DNA from: Quercus robur
Taxonomy: Eukaryota; Streptophyta; Magnoliopsida; Fagales; Fagaceae
Length of the DNA: 64,000 nt
Direction: 5' to 3'
Assembly: GCF_932294415.1 (NCBI RefSeq)
Contig: NC_065543.1
Location: 28,911,530 to 28,975,529, forward strand
Shown piece after piece: positions 26,506-38,770 of the stretch (within the stretch, counting starts at the first letter, position 1; the number at the start of each line of letters is the position of its first letter). A program made the translations under genes and the position numbers. Below the pieces are notes generated by a model. The model was given only the letters and a program-made list of their open reading frames with translations, was not told where the DNA came from and ran no database searches.

Positions 26506-27169
26506 AGACTATTTATTCTATATTTCAAAATATATATAATGTGATTATAAAAAAATTATCAATATATATATTGAGGGTTTAAATATAAAATAAAATTTAA
26601 ATTCAATTAGAAATATATATTATAATATGGGCATTGAAAATTGTTAGGTTATAAAAACTTATATGACAAAATATTACGATGTCAACTAAAAGTTAAATAT
26701 GTTTGATTTTATATATATTATACATTGATAAAATATTTTTAAAATGCATATAGATTGGTAAAATAATATTTTTTTTTAATGAAGGTCGACATATAAAAGA
26801 GATAATAAACCATCAATTTTGATAAATGAGAAGAAAAATTAAGAATATAATTTTTTTTTCTAAATATATAAAGTTATCAGTAACAAATATATCAAAGAAA
26901 TCTATTATTAAAAAAAAACAAAAATATCCAAATCATAAGTTAGATAGGGTACTTGGAGGCAAAATTGTAAGTTTCTTTAAATGGCTTTGGGTTTTTTTGG
27001 CTGGACCACTAGGCAACTGAGCAAGAAAATTATTTAAATTGACGTGAATTAATTTACAACCTTTTGTTTTGGATTAAGTTTAGCTCCTACTACCATTAAA
27101 AAGATGACATTTGTATTTGTCATATATAAATATATATAATGCACATAATTCACTTAAATTAATGATGCC

Positions 27170-27760
27170 CAAAAATCGTCAGTGAGTTGCACGGTCCTCA
27201 CGTGCTTTAGACAAAACCTGCAACAGAAACAAAGAAGACCTCGCAGAGAGTACTGGTGTGGTACCAGCTAAATATCTTCCGAAGGTTAAGTTAGAAAACT
27301 TTCACCACTCTAGAGTGCCAAAATTGGGGTAAAATTATGCGTATCTTGATTTGTGAGAGTTTTGGGGTTTTTATAGTAGCGTGGAGTTGACAACTGTTTC
27401 TTGGCAAAGAAGGTTTTTCCTTGTAGGAAAGATCCTTATTAATACACGTATTTTGCAGGATCATTTCCTTGTAAAAATCCTCTTGATTAGGGTTAACCGC
27501 AAAGAGCAAGATGTTTCCTTATATACACATTTGTGGAGGCCAAGTAAGGCCACGCTGGACCCATCAAAGGCCTCTTTCTCCCCCTCAGCTTCCTTGTCGT
27601 CTCACACAGACGTCGTTGGGTGTTGAGATGGAGTTGTCTACTTATGATATCGTTGTTTTCGTCTTTTTGAATGCACAAAAAGAGCTGACAGGTTCATTGG
27701 GATCGCCGGCTTCCTCATACATGGAGGAGTTTATCCTTCTTCCAAAATTACCCTTATGAT
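27170..27760. repeat. Possible degraded LTR fragment
   Basis: This GC-richer segment has 'gggtttttatagtag' (TATA-like) near 27365 and a leader-like CT-rich stretch near 27565-27600, in the style of an LTR. No partner or target duplication was found. The overlapping short frames have no recognisable similarity. Confidence 0.3.
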
Positions 27761-28340
27761 AAGTCAACCAATTAAGTGAGATATGTTCTTCTAAAATAAA
27801 ATAAAACTAAATAAATAAATAAATAACTAAGCGAGTTATGTGATTATACATGATCGGATATATGTCATCTTCCAATTTGTGATTAGAGCCAAACATTTTT
27901 TAGTTTTGTTTTTATTTTAAGACATATAATTTTTTTTGGGAGAAGAAAAGAAATAGAAATTTTAATGATAATAGTCTAATAACAATTGAAGTGACATTTA
28001 TTTGTCATGGTTCACCTCTTAACCTTTGTATAATAATTCATTGATATTACGAGAGAGAGATAATGACAGGACGTTTGATTTATTGCTAATTGCTTTATCA
28101 CACGTTTGTGATGTTTACCATATTGGTTCCATTGTCCTTGACATTGGAGCTTAAGATTGCAATGTGCCATTCACTTTCCAGGAAACCAGTAAAGATTATG
28201 AGCTGCCAAACAAGATAATTGGGTGATGTTTTACATTTTTGACCATCACTAAGAGGATATTTTTCATTTTCTTTTTCAACATCTATCTTTGGAATAAGAA
28301 GCCCTATACATGATGTGATTAAATTCCTTCCATAGACTTA

Positions 28341-28829
28341 GGGCACGTTTGGTAGATTGTAATAAGCACTGTAATGTAATAGTTATTCCTATAGTTTAGC
28401 TATTCAATAGTTTGGTTATGTTTTTATTACAAGGAATAGTTATTCCTTATGAATAGCTATTCTTTAAAATGAAGAATAACCATTCCTCTCTAAAAGGGTT
28501 GTAATAGCTATTCCTTGTTAGATGTAATAATTTCCAACACTAATATATTTCCAAATAAATAAACTTTCCATATCCACCTAACAATTATGGAAATAAAAAA
28601 TCATTAAAAAATAACTCATCTCTCTACAATTTAAAATATATTATTTTCTAGGAAATATAATTGTATGAATGAGATATTTCCTAAAATAGATCATAAATTT
28701 TATTCTAATATTACAACTCACAACTAAACTAATGACTAGGTTTAGTTATTCTATTACAACATATTTTATTCATGATAATAATTATTATCATTCATGTTGT
28801 AATTCACATTCAGTGTACCAAACGTACCC
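28341..28829. mobile_element. MITE with GGGCACGTTTGGTA termini
   Basis: The left end 'gggcacgtttggta' and right end 'taccaaacgtaccc' are inverted with one mismatch. The interior is rich in 'attcctta/taaggaat'-type words on both arms. The flanking trinucleotides are TTA and TGA, close to the TWA target of PIF/Harbinger elements, so Tourist-like is the best guess. Confidence 0.6.
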
Positions 28830-29067
28830 TGAGAGGAATAAATTCCATGGTGTTAAATTACAGTGGGGTAATTAATGAGTACAAGTCAACACAATATGCA
28901 AGAAATTTGTATATATAAGTTAACAAAAGGGAATCTTTCAGCCAAAAAGAAAGACAAAAGGGAATCTAGACAAAAAAAAAAAAAAAATGAATGGTGTCAC
29001 CTCACAACATAATAAATAAATATTTGTATTTTTAAAATTTTTTTTTCATTGGTGACACCTCACTTTA

Positions 29068-29283
29068 TACGGTTTAAGTGTGTGTTTAGCAAAAATTTAA
29101 AAAGTCAGTTTATTTTATTATTTAGCTTATTTTTGATACTATTCATAGGCCCTACTATCACTTTTTGATATTATTCATGGGTCCCATTGTATTATTTCAG
29201 CTAACTTTTATCTTTATCTATAGTACTTTTAGCAAAAAAATTTCAGTTTCAACAAAATAAGCGAATCCCAAACAGACCCTAAG
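29068..29283. mobile_element. MITE copy, GGGTCTGTTTGGGA family
   Basis: On the minus strand it begins 'agggtctgtttgggattcgc' and continues with a sequence colinear with 21474-21665. It includes the motif 'actattcatgggtcc', shared in diverged form with 19920-19950. Confidence 0.6.
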
Positions 29284-29625
29284 TAATAAAATTTTTTGTA
29301 TCCCAACATTACACAATAAATAAATGTCTAAATTACTTTTTTTTTTTTTTTTGATTGATTATCAATTTCTTGGTGATATTTATACAATAAAATTTATATT
29401 ATCCCTGACATTTGTCTCATTCATGACTTAGTATAGTCTTAAATTATTATGCAATAGCTAAGAGTTTTATAACTCGACTCATAAGTATCTCTAATATTAC
29501 ACAATAAATAAATTTCTGAATTGCTCCTTTTTGTGATTGATTATTGATTTTATAAGATTTATATATTAAAATTTATAGTATCCCTAAAATCAGTCTTACC
29601 CATGTGTAATTGTAAATCATCATGC

Positions 29626-29745
29626 AATAGCCAAGAGTCTTATAAATCAACTAATAATTCTTGGTGTTTTCAATGGAGATATCCAAAATTCAAATCTCCT
29701 CTCCCCCTATTGTATTTATCAAGTTATAAAAAAAAAAAAAAAAAT
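29626..29745 (+). mobile_element. tRNA-derived SINE, copy E
   Basis: It begins 'agccaagagtcttataaatc', has 'attcttggtgttttcaatgg', a B-box-like 'aaaattcaaatctcc' and a poly-A tail at 29727-29742. A further partial start of the family is visible near 29456, and another near 57375. Confidence 0.55.
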
Positions 29746-30254
29746 ATTATGAAATTGGACTATCCTAGGTGGACTGTTTTACATATATAGCTGCTGGGGA
29801 AAAGTGAAAACATATGAGTTGCAGAAATAACATTAAAAAAAAATAATAATAAATAAAAAAAATGAAGAAGAAGAAGAAGAATTCGGCTGCACTGTCACAT
29901 GCAATTTGCAATTAGCAATTAGCAATTATTTTTAAATTTACTGCATCATGATTCTGATTATGGAATTTGGATGATTATGAAGAGCAGTCAATTTCACAAC
30001 TCACAAGCTCCTCTGTGCATATGAGGAAAGGGACACATGAGACTTCCCTTATAGTATCAGTGTATCACATGAATTTTTGTATGGTTATATTCTATTCTCT
30101 ATAGTCATTTTCTAATGTAGCATATCATATAGAAACAGTGGGCGCTCACTTTTCTTTTGACTCAGATCAATACCACCATCATAAATCAGTTACACATGAC
30201 GAGGTTGATAGTTTCATGCTGGAGTTAGGAGTCTGCTCTTCTTAGTGGGCTTTC

Positions 30255-30731
30255 TGACGGGAATGACGACTCTACATCCCACTGACGAAGATAACATTAC
30301 TGACAGTAGAATCATCCAGGACGAAGTGATCAGAAACAACGAAGGAAGCCATCATCACTGACGAGGCAAAGAGTTATTCAATGCGATCAATCAATGATCC
30401 GAGCAGTTACCAAATCAACCAAGAAGACCGTTGGAAGGCCTATTAAAAGTCTCATTACTGGCCAGGTGCGTTACAAAAGAAAGCATTAACAGCCTCAACG
30501 GCTAGCCCTTATGGGCTCAGGTATAAAACTCTCACACAACCAACAGAGGAGGAGATATGCAAAAAATACTCTGAAACTATCTATTATTTCTTTATTGTGT
30601 TTAATTGTGATCCTAACTTTGGCATCGGAGACTTTGTGGCAGGCGCCACACCGGTGTCTCTCGACGAGCAAACCTTCACGTCTCACGGGTGATTCCATCT
30701 GCACATTCACTGACGGATTTGTGTTCCATCA
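30255..30731 (+). repeat. Left LTR of the Gypsy element
   Basis: 477 bp, TGACGGG..TTCCATCA. A likely TATA box 'tataaaa' is at 30522-30528. It differs from the right LTR only at 30305 (A versus G) and 30605 (T versus C). Confidence 0.95.
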
Positions 30732-30732
30732 G

Positions 30733-30751
30733 TTTGGCGCCGTCTGTGGGA
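30733..30751 (+). promoter_or_regulatory. Primer-binding site
   Basis: 'tttggcgccgtctgtggga' lies one base inside the left LTR. A TGGCGCCG.. start is typical of tRNA-primed Gypsy elements; it resembles tRNA-Asp or tRNA-Arg type sites, and I cannot decide which. Confidence 0.75.
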
Positions 30752-30808
30752 AACGAGTTTTCAGATTTATATTCGAAAACGTAGTTTCCATCAATTCACC
30801 ACATCCAG

Positions 30809-31477
30809 ATGGAATCCAACCCAGATTCAACGGCCTTGGCCCAGCAAATTCAAGCCCTGGCAGCCACCATCGAGGAACTCACCAGGCAGAACCAGGAAAT
30901 GAAGCTGCGGCTCCAGCAGGTCCAACAAGCTCAACAGGAAGAAAACCGGTCCAAGGGTAACACGGAGGGAGAGGGGGATAGCCAACAGAGGGAAACCCCC
31001 CGGAGACCAACTACTCCGGACGAACAAAACTCAGATCTTCTTCGGGAAATGAGGAAAGAGATGGACGAACTAAGGAGCGCCATCAAGGAAAAGACAGACC
31101 GGAGTGTAGACAAGATGGTAAGGGCTACAGATTCGCCCTTCACTGCAGCAGTACTTGATTGCCCCGTGCCGTCAAAGTTTCGCTTGCCTCAGTTAGAACC
31201 ATTTGACGGACTCAAGGACCCTCAGGATCATCTTAATACCTTTAAGACGACTCTGGGCCTTCAACAACCACCTGACGAGATATTATGCCGTTCCTTCCCT
31301 ACGACTCTTAAAGGAGCAGCAAGAGAATGGTTTACTAAATTGCCAAACTCATCCATAGACAACTTCGATCAGCTAAGCAGTGCTTTCCTGCGTCACTTCA
31401 TAGGGGGACAACGCCCAAGGAGACCAGTAGATTACTTACTCACCATAAGACAGGGAGAGAAGGAGACTCTGAGGTAA
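30809..31477 (+). CDS. gag N-terminal part, ending at an in-frame stop
   Basis: 222 codons. The first 60 residues are glutamine/glutamate-rich and likely coiled coil. From about residue 120 comes the retrotransposon gag (capsid-like) region, with a LEPFDGLKDPQDHL motif and an AREWF motif. The TAA at 31475-31477 falls inside the capsid-like domain. The frame stays open straight after it, in the same phase, through the rest of gag and pol. The stop is therefore better read as a single point mutation than as a programmed gag-pol boundary. The product would be a truncated particle protein. Confidence 0.85.
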   Translation: MESNPDSTALAQQIQALAATIEELTRQNQEMKLRLQQVQQAQQEENRSKGNTEGEGDSQQRETPRRPTTPDEQNSDLLREMRKEMDELRSAIKEKTDRSVDKMVRATDSPFTAAVLDCPVPSKFRLPQLEPFDGLKDPQDHLNTFKTTLGLQQPPDEILCRSFPTTLKGAAREWFTKLPNSSIDNFDQLSSAFLRHFIGGQRPRRPVDYLLTIRQGEKETLR

Positions 31478-34400
31478 TATGTCAAGCGATTCACCCGGGA
31501 AACTCTGGAGGTGGACGAAGCTGATGACAAGGTGCAACTGACGACCTTCAAGGCAGGGTTGAAATCCAGAGATCTTGTAGCCTCCCTTGCCAAAAACCCC
31601 CCGAAGACAATGGCTGAGATGCTCCTGAAGGCCCAAAAATACATGAATGCGGAAGACGCTCTAGCTGCCATAAAAGATACCGAGAGGCTGGGAGACAAGT
31701 CCAAGCGGGAAGACGACCGCAGAGGGCAAAAGAGAGACAGACCAGAACGTCGGAACAATGACGGGAATAGAAGGAGGGATGAAAAAAATCCTCGTCAGGT
31801 AAAATTTACTCCATTGGTTATGCCTGTTGACAAGATTTTCACGCAGATCAAGGACGAGCATTATCTCAAATGGCCCAGGCCATTACACTCGTCCCCCAAC
31901 GTACGTGACAAGAACAAGTATTGCCGGTTCCACAGAGACCACGGCCACAACACAGAAGATTGCAGAGACCTGAGGGAACAAATAGAGGAGTTAATACGGA
32001 AAGGAAAGTTGCAGAAATTTGTAAAGAAAGGAGAATATAGCAAGTTCAGAGACGACAACAGGACCCAAAAAGAATCCTTCAATCGGGATGACGACCATAC
32101 ATCCCAACCTCCACGCAAGGTGATCGGGGAGATAAACACGATCACGGGAGGACCATTCTCAGGAGGGTCATTCAGATCGCTTAGAAAAGCATGCTACAGA
32201 CAGGTAAACAGCGTCCACGCCATTCCTCCGTCCAAGTACCAACGAACGTACCAAGATATGTCCTTTAATGAAGGAGACGCCAGGGGAGTGAAACAGCCTC
32301 ACAACGATCCCCTGGTCATAGTACTGAATATAGAAGGGTTCAATACCAGAAGGATCCTTGTTGATAACGGAAGCTCAGCGGATATCATCTACCTCCCAGC
32401 CTTCCAGCAGTTGAAGTTAGATCCAAAAAGGCTCCGTCCTTTTGACTCTCCGCTGGTCAGTTTCAGTGGAGACAGGGTCTACCCCAGGGGTATAGTGACT
32501 CTGACGGTGACAGTAGGAACCTACCCGTTGCAGCTGACCAAACAAGTAGATTTCCTGGTTGTAGATTGCCCCTCATCTTACAATGTCATCATTGGGAGGC
32601 CTACCCTAAACAAGTGGAAGGCAGCAACGTCCACATATTGTTTGAAGGTGAAATTCCCAACAGACGATGGTGTAGGTGAGGTGAAGGGTGATCAGGTCCT
32701 GGCAAGGGAGTGCTACCAGGCCGTACTGGCAAGAAAGGAGAACCACACGTGGACGATAGAAGAAAAAGAGGAAGACGGAGTGGAGACCCTGGAAGCAGTG
32801 GAGTTGGTAGAAGGAAATGCGGACAGGACAACCAGGATAGGGACGACGCTAAGCCCTGAGATGAGAACGAGACTTATAAAGTTCCTTAAAGGGAATCTTG
32901 ATGTCTTTGCATGGAGTCACGAGGACATGCCAGGCATTTCTCCAGAGATCATCCAGCATAGACTGAATGTGGACGCCAACGGGAAGCCCGTTCAGCAACG
33001 ACGAAGAACTTTCGCTCCAGAGCGAGATCAAGCAGTAGCAGAAGAGGTAACCAAACTCTTGACGGCTGGATTCATCCGGGAGGTATACTACCCAGAATGG
33101 CTCGCCAACGTCGTCCTGGTGAAGAAACCAAACGGAAAGTGGAGAATGTGTGTAGACTTCACTGACTTGAATAAAGCATGCCCAAAGGACAGCTTCCCTC
33201 TACCAAGGATAGACCAGCTCGTGGACTCTACCGCTGGACACAAGTTGTTGACGTTCATGGACGCCTTTTCAGGGTACAACCAGATAAAGATGGCTGAAGA
33301 AGACCAGGAGAAGACCGCCTTCATCACCAGCCAGGGACTCTATTGTTATAAGGTGATGCCTTTTGGGTTGAAAAATGCTGGAGCTACATATCAGAGGTTG
33401 GTAAACAAAATGTTCAACCAACAAATTGGCAGAAACATGGAGGTATATGTAGACGATATGCTCGTCAAAAGTAAGGAAGAGCTCGCTCATCTGGACGACC
33501 TGGAGGAGACTTTTACAACCCTGAGAAAACACCGGATGAAGCTGAATCCTAGCAAATGTGTTTTTGGGGTAGCCTCGGGAAAATTCCTGGGATTCATGGT
33601 GTCCCAGAGAGGAATAGAAGCCAATCCAGAAAAAGTACAAGCTATCATTGACATGGCTCCACCCAAGACCGTCAAGGATGTACAAAAACTTACGGGAAGG
33701 ATAGCAGCTCTAAACAGGTTCGTCTCTAGGGCCACAGACAAATGCTTGCCCTTTTTCAAAACTCTCAAGCAGGCCTTTGCTTGGACTGACGAGTGCGAAG
33801 CAGCGTTCCAAGAGTTGAAGCGATATCTGAGCAGTCCACCTCTCCTGAGCCCGTCCAAAGGAGGGGAGAACCTATATTTGTACCTGGCAGTATCAGCCTC
33901 GGCAGTCAGCGCAGCCTTGATTAGAGAGGAAGGCAAGAAGCAACTCCCGGTGTACTACGTCAGCCAGGCCTTTCAAGGAGCTGAGTTCAGGTACCCAAGA
34001 ATTGAAAAGATTGCGTTCGCGCTTATAGTAGCCTCGCGCAAGCTCAGACCGTATTTCCAGTCAAATCCTATCCTTGTAATGACGGACCAGCCAATCAAGA
34101 AATCAATGAACAAACCGGAAGCAGCAGGGAGAATGGTCCAATGGGCAATCGAACTCAGCCAATTTGACATCGAGTACCATCCAAGAGTAGCCATCAAGGC
34201 ACAAGCTCTGGCTGACTTCATCGCCGAATTCACTCTTCCAGACGAAGAAGGAACTACTGACGAAGTTGATAAATGGACAATACAGACAGATGGTTCGTCG
34301 GCCCAAAAGAGGGGGGGAGTAGGGGTCGTCATAACTACCCCCGACGGAGAAGTGATGAAGTATGGAGTTCAACTGGAATTCCCAGCCACCAATAATGAAG

Positions 34401-35983
34401 CCGAATATGAAGGAATATTGACGGCCTTGAGGCTTGGAAAAGCTCTTGGTGCCAAAAATTTGCTGGTCCAGAGTGATTCAAAGCTGGTGATCGGGCAGAT
34501 CAATGGAGAGTATGAGGCAAAGGAGGAAAGGATGCAGAAATACCTTAAATTGACGAGGATTTTAATTCAGGAGTTCGACACAGTGGATTTCGTCCAGATA
34601 CCAAGAAACCAGAATATTGAAGCTGACGAAGTGTCGAAACTAGCGTCGTCAGAATCAGGAATGACAAGCGCAGACGTGGCAATAGAAATTCAGAAATGCC
34701 CAAGTATTGAGGAGGTGGCAATACTCACCACCCAGAGCACAAACACCTGGATGACGCCCTTGATATCCTTCCTCCGAGACGGACACTTACCCCAGAATAC
34801 TGACGAAGCCAGAAAGGTCAAAAAGAGAGCAGCCAGGTTCACGATCCTAAATGACGTCTTGTACAAAAGAGGCTTCTCTATGCCCTACCTGAAGTGCGTC
34901 GACGAGGACGAGGCTAAATACATCCTAGAAGAAGTACACGGAGGAGTCTGTGGCGACCATGCCGGCCCCAGATCCCTAGTAAACAAGGTGATAAGAGCAG
35001 GGTACTTTTGGCCAACCATGCAGGGGGATGCTGCTAACCTCGTCAGAAGATGCAGCAGATGCCAGCGGTACGGAAATGTCCAACGGCTGCCAGCAGAGAA
35101 GATGACGACCATATCCTCCCCATGGCCATTCGCGCAATGGGGAATCGACATCGTCGGTCCTCTGCCCCAAGGTAAAGGTCAGGTAAAATTCCTTCTAGTT
35201 GCTATTGACTATTTCACAAAATGGGTTGAAGCAGAGGCTCTAGCAACCATCACTGAGGCTCGGATCCGGAGCTTCGTGTGGAAAAACATTATCTGCAGGT
35301 TCGGGATCCCTTTGACGATCATATCCGATAATGGGAAGCAGTTCGATAGCCAAGGCTTCAGAGAGTTCTGCTCGAACCTCGGGATCAAGAATCACTTCTC
35401 ATCCCCGGGACACCCCCAGGCAAATGGACAGACGGAAGTAACAAACAGGACGTTGCTCAAAATAATCAAAACCAAGCTGGACGAAGCAAAAGGTGCCTGG
35501 CCCGAAGAACTACCTAATGTCTTGTGGGCATACAGGACTACAGCCAGAACCCCGACAGGAGAGACACCCTTCAGGCTTACCTACGGCTCAGAAGCAGTGA
35601 TCCCAGTAGAAGTTGGAGTAACAAGCATCAGGCGAGGAGCTTTCAGAGAAGGACTCAATGACAAGGGACTGCGGTTCAACCTGGATTGCTTGGATGAAAT
35701 AAGAGACAATGCGTCCAGTCGAATGACAAAGTATCAAAAGAAAATGGCCGAGTATTACAATAAGAGGGTCAAACTCAGGCGTCTGGCCATAGGGGACCTC
35801 GTCCTTCGCAAAGTCACTATAGCTACTAAAGACCAAACTCAAGGGAAGCTGGGCCCTACATGGGAAGGGCCATATCGCGTCGTTCATTACTCTAGGCAAG
35901 GGAGTTACCATCTGGAAACTATGGACGGACGAAAACTTCCTCGTCCTTGGAACATTGAGCACTTAAAGAAATACCATGAGTAA
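31478..35983 (+). CDS. gag C-terminal part and pol: protease, RT, two RNase H domains, integrase
   Basis: The frame is open from 31478; its first Met is at 31511 (1490 codons from there). [15 protein letters not shown] nucleocapsid-like motif is near 31919. The aspartic protease active site VDNGSSAD is near 32359, with DNG in place of the usual DSG/DTG. In reverse transcriptase, [11 protein letters not shown] lies near 33256 and the catalytic YVDD at 33446-33457. The first RNase H is near 33880-34200. A second, archaeal-type RNase H begins at TDGSS near 34285. Integrase has an HHCC zinc finger near 34940-35065 and a DDE core near 35140-35440, with ISDNG and GQTEV visible. The end is a GPY/F-type chromatin-binding tail. 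Apart from the gag stop upstream, no break was found, so the enzymes look intact. Confidence 0.92.
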   Translation, partial: YVKRFTRETLEVDEADDKVQLTTFKAGLKSRDLVASLAKNPPKTMAEMLLKAQKYMNAEDALAAIKDTERLGDKSKREDDRRGQKRDRPERRNNDGNRRRDEKNPRQVKFTPLVMPVDKIFTQIKDEHYLKWPRPLHSSPNVRDKNKYCRFHRDHGHNTEDCRDLREQIEELIRKGKLQKFVKKGEYSKFRDDNRTQKESFNRDDDHTSQPPRKVIGEINTITGGPFSGGSFRSLRKACYRQVNSVHAIPPSKYQRTYQDMSFNEGDARGVKQPHNDPLVIVLNIEGFNTRRILVDNGSSADIIYLPAFQQLKLDPKRLRPFDSPLVSFSGDRVYPRGIVTLTVTVGTYPLQLTKQVDFLVVDCPSSYNVIIGRPTLNKWKAATSTYCLKVKFPTDDGVGEVKGDQVLARECYQAVLARKENHTWTIEEKEEDGVETLEAVELVEGNADRTTRIGTTLSPEMRTRLIKFLKGNLDVFAWSHEDMPGISPEIIQHRLNVDANGKPVQQRRRTFAPERDQAVAEEVTKLLTAGFIREVYYPEWLANVVLVKKPNGKWRMCVDFTDLNKACPKDSFPLPRIDQLVDSTAGHKLLTFMDAFSGYNQIKMAEEDQEKTAFITSQGLYCYKVMPFGLKNAGATYQRLVNKMFNQQIGRNMEVYVDDMLVKSKEELAHLDDLEETFTTLRKHRMKLNPSKCVFGVASGKFLGFMVSQRGIEANPEKVQAIIDMAPPKTVKDVQKLTGRIAALNRFVSRATDKCLPFFKTLKQAFAWTDECEAAFQELKRYLSSPPLLSPSKGGENLYLYLAVSASAVSAALIREEGKKQLPVYYVSQAFQGAEFRYPRIEKIAFALIVASRKLRPYFQSNPILVMTDQPIKKSMNKPEAAGRMVQWAIELSQFDIEYHPRVAIKAQALADFIAEFTLPDEEGTTDEVDKWTIQTDGSSAQKRGGVGVVITTPDGEVMKYGVQLEFPATNNEAEYEGILTALRLGKALGAKNLLVQSDSKLVIGQINGEYEAKEERMQKYLKLTRILIQEFDTVDFVQIPRNQNIEADEVSKLASSESGMTSADVAIEIQKCPSIEEVAILTTQSTNTWMTPLISFLRDGHLPQNTDEARKVKKRAARFTILNDVLYKRGFSMPYLKCVDEDEAKYILEEVHGGVCGDHAGPRSLVNKVIRAGYFWPTMQGDAANLVRRCSRCQRYGNVQRLPAEKMTTISSPWPFAQWGIDIVGPLPQGKGQVKFLLVAIDYFTKWVEAEALATITEARIRSFVWKNIICRFGIPLTIISDNGKQFDSQGFREFCSNLGIKNHFSSPGHPQANGQTEVTNRTLLKIIKTKLDEAKGAWPEELPNVLWAYRTTARTPTGETPFRLTYGSEAVIPVEVGVTSIRRGAFREGLNDKGLRFNLDCLDEIRDNASSRMTKYQKKMAEYYNKRVKLRRLAIGDLVLRKVTIATKDQTQGKLGPTWEGPYRVVHYSRQGSYHLETMDGRKLPRPWNIEHLKKYHE

Positions 35984-36086
35984 ATGTAACACACGAATGC
36001 ACTCGTTATTGAAGTTAATAAAAGTATTATTCATTTAATGTTTTTGCGCAGGCAGTACAGGTCAACCATGAGGCCTATAAATCATT

Positions 36087-36470
36087 AAGTAACAAGATTC
36101 CGCCTTGACGGATGTAAGTTACCGACGACCATAATACTATGGCTAAAAGACTTAAGTAACAAGATTCCGCCTTGACGGATGTAAGTTACCGACGACCATA
36201 ATACTATGGTTAAAAGACAAGTAACAAGATTCCGCCTTGACGGATGTAAGTTACCGACGACCATAATACTATGGTTAAAAGACTAAGTAATAAGATTCCG
36301 CCTTGACGGATGTAAATTACTGAAGACCATAATACTATGGGTAAAAGACTAAGTAATAAGATTCCGCCTTGACGGATGTAAATTACTGACGACCATAATA
36401 CTATGGTTAAAATACTAAGTAATAAGATTCCGCCTTGACGGATGTAAATTACTGACGTTAAAAGAACAAG
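36087..36470. repeat. Tandem array of a 65-67-bp unit (nearly six copies)
   Basis: Units start 'aagtaa(c/t)aagattccgcc' at 36087, 36154, 36219, 36285, 36351 and 36417; the last is partial. The first three and last three form two subtypes ('gtaagttaccg' versus 'gtaaattactg'). The array lies between the end of pol and the end of the convergent antisense gene. Tandem arrays in this region are known for Tat/Ogre elements and can seed satellite DNA. Confidence 0.9.
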
Positions 36471-36769
36471 GGACAAGAGTCCACCTAGACGGACGTAAGT
36501 CGAATGGCAGGAGTCAGTTCACAGAAGAGCACAGTGCATTAAATCAACAACTAATTAACAAAGCACAAAAAGTACGGACGGATGTAAACCAGCCAGAAGA
36601 AAAGTAAGTACGCTTCATTCCAGCCCATAAACACTGGGTCGATGTCATTGTTTTCAAAATAAAGTAAATTGTTTTGAAATTAGATTTACAAAAAAAGAAA
36701 AGCCCAAAACAAGACGGGCACCCATAAAAAAAAAAAAAAAAAAAAAGAAAAATTTCTAAGTATGTAGAG

Positions 36770-38770
36770 TCAAGCATCAGCTGTGCCTTCACTGGCCGGC
36801 ACGTCAGCAACAGGTTCGGGAGCATCATCACCGGGGGCAGAGGACGAAGCCGCCTCCTCCAGGGCCATTTCCTTGTCCACCTCCTCCAAATCCAGGCTCT
36901 CCAGATTGACTCCAGAAGGATGCTTGACCATGTACCTCCGGAGAAGCTCAAATCCTTTAAAATACCAGCTGAAGAGCACGGTATTGTACTCGTCAGTGGT
37001 CTGGAAAGCCTCCACGGAGCGAGCGGCGATGGTCACTAGTTTCTCCTTGGCTGCCAGAAGTTGCTCGTCCTTCTCCTGAGTCAACGCGCGCTCAACTCTG
37101 AGGTCGTCCTCCAGCACCTTGACCTTCTCCTTCAATGTCGTGGCCTCGTCCATAGAAGTGATCAGGTTCGTCCTCAGGTCTGAATTCTCCTTCTCCTGAG
37201 CCTCCATCCGGGTTGCCAGAGACGCTACCTTGGCCCCTTGAGTGAGGTACTCAGCAGTGATATGGATACTCTCTCCCAACACCTGGAGGAAATTGTGAAG
37301 TCGTCTATAAAAAAAAAAAAAAAAAAAAAAATGAAATGTTGAAGAGGGAAGAACCCGCACCTGGACCAGTTTGTGGACGTGACGAGAAGCCACATCGTTT
37401 AAGGACAAGTCAGATAGAGCCTTCAAGTCCGCTGAAGTAACGACCTCGTGAGCTCTTTCCACAGCCAATGACTCGTCATCCCATATGGTGGACGGACGAG
37501 TATCAGTCTTCTCCTTTCCTTTGCCAGCCACGCGCGGCCTTTTAGAGCCAGGAGTAGGAATCTCTTCTATTGAAACGGTCGGGGAGGCAGTCCTCGTCGT
37601 TTCAGAGGCTATGGAAGGAACAATGCTGAGCGGGATGGAGGCAGAACCCTTCCCGGTAACTCGCACGGTCTTCTTCCCCAAATTGGACAGGGGTTCGTCC
37701 TTCTTTGACCTCATCTTTGCATACATGTCCTTGTTAAACTTGGTCGTCATCTCTGCAAGAAGAAAGTGTGTCAAAGAAGTGCTTAAGTGTGCATAAGAGG
37801 AATCAGCATTGACGAAGTTATACATAAGATGAATCAGCATTGACGAAGTTAAAACTTACTCTTTTTTCCTTCAATGCCAAGCTGACGAAGAACGAAAGGA
37901 GATGGGTCAGGACCAAGGTTGTAAAACGCAAGAGATCGAGGGTCAACCAGCTCGTCCCAGCTCTCAATCGTCTCAGCGTACCCGATGGCGGTCTCTATGC
38001 GTTCCTTATATCGTCTCTTCAGCCCAGGCCGTCTCTTAACTATACCAAACAAAGAAACAAAGAAGTCAGCAAGATCAGAACTTGAAAATTGGCAAGATTG
38101 AAACAACGGGGAGAAATACTGACGCACCTAAGGTCGGGGTTCCCCACCGACGGAGCAACCTCGGGATATCACCCCAATCACTGCTAGATTGGGTCTCGAA
38201 ATCGTCCCCAGACACAAAGAAAAAGCGCGACTTCCAATACCTGAATGACGAAGGCAATCCCTTGACGATCCTAATCTTTCTCTCCCAAGGGACTAATTCG
38301 TAATATCCCCACTCTTTAGACTCTTTCAAACGATACAGGTAGGTGAGCTCACCTATCCTGATCATATCCCCGTTGGAGGCCAACCATATTTGCATACAGT
38401 TAATGACGATCCTCCACGAGTTTGGCATGAGCTGTCCAGGGGCTATACCAAAATGATCTAAAAGTTCCATCAGGAACGGGTGGACGGGGAACCTAAGCCC
38501 ACAGGTGAAGGCTGACTCATAAAAACATATTTCGCCTGGAAAGAAGTGACAAGCCCTATCTTCTTCCCTGGGACGACGAACACGAACCCTAGACGGAAAT
38601 TGAAACCTATCCTTAAATCTATTCACGGTCTCGTCATCCAGACCACAAATCTCCCTAAGGGCATAAAAAGCCCTAACCTCTCGAGAACCAGAGACGGCGG
38701 TATCTCCTTCAGCCGGGCCACCACTGGACGACAGCCCAGTCTCGAGGTCACTAGACCTAACCTCAGACAT
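36770..38770 (-). CDS. Antisense four-exon gene inside the Gypsy element (PF04195-like)
   Basis: Exons, in transcript order: 38770-38128, 38039-37860, 37752-37361 and 37282-36770 (stop). The introns are GT..AG, and the joined frame is open for 575 aa. Residues about 55-175 carry the pattern FPGEICFYESAF..GLRFPVHPF..LLDHFGIAPGQL, recognisable as the plant 'putative gypsy-type transposon' domain (PF04195). The middle is basic and proline/threonine-rich. Residues about 425-490 are a predicted coiled coil, and the tail is acidic. The start at 38770 is chosen because similarity begins there; the frame is open further upstream. Extra antisense frames are described for Tat elements, and their function is unknown. 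The promoter must lie in 38771-39483 or in the right LTR. Confidence 0.8.

Noticed and set aside
30511-30960. 149-codon frame spanning the left LTR end and leader
   Set aside because: It overlaps gag in another frame and crosses the primer-binding site. The first part recurs in the right LTR, but there is no protein similarity.
36087-36470. CRISPR-like array
   Set aside because: Head-to-tail repeats without unique spacers, inside a plant retrotransposon.
36210-36476. 88-codon minus-strand repetitive frame
   Set aside because: Direct translation of the 66-bp tandem units.
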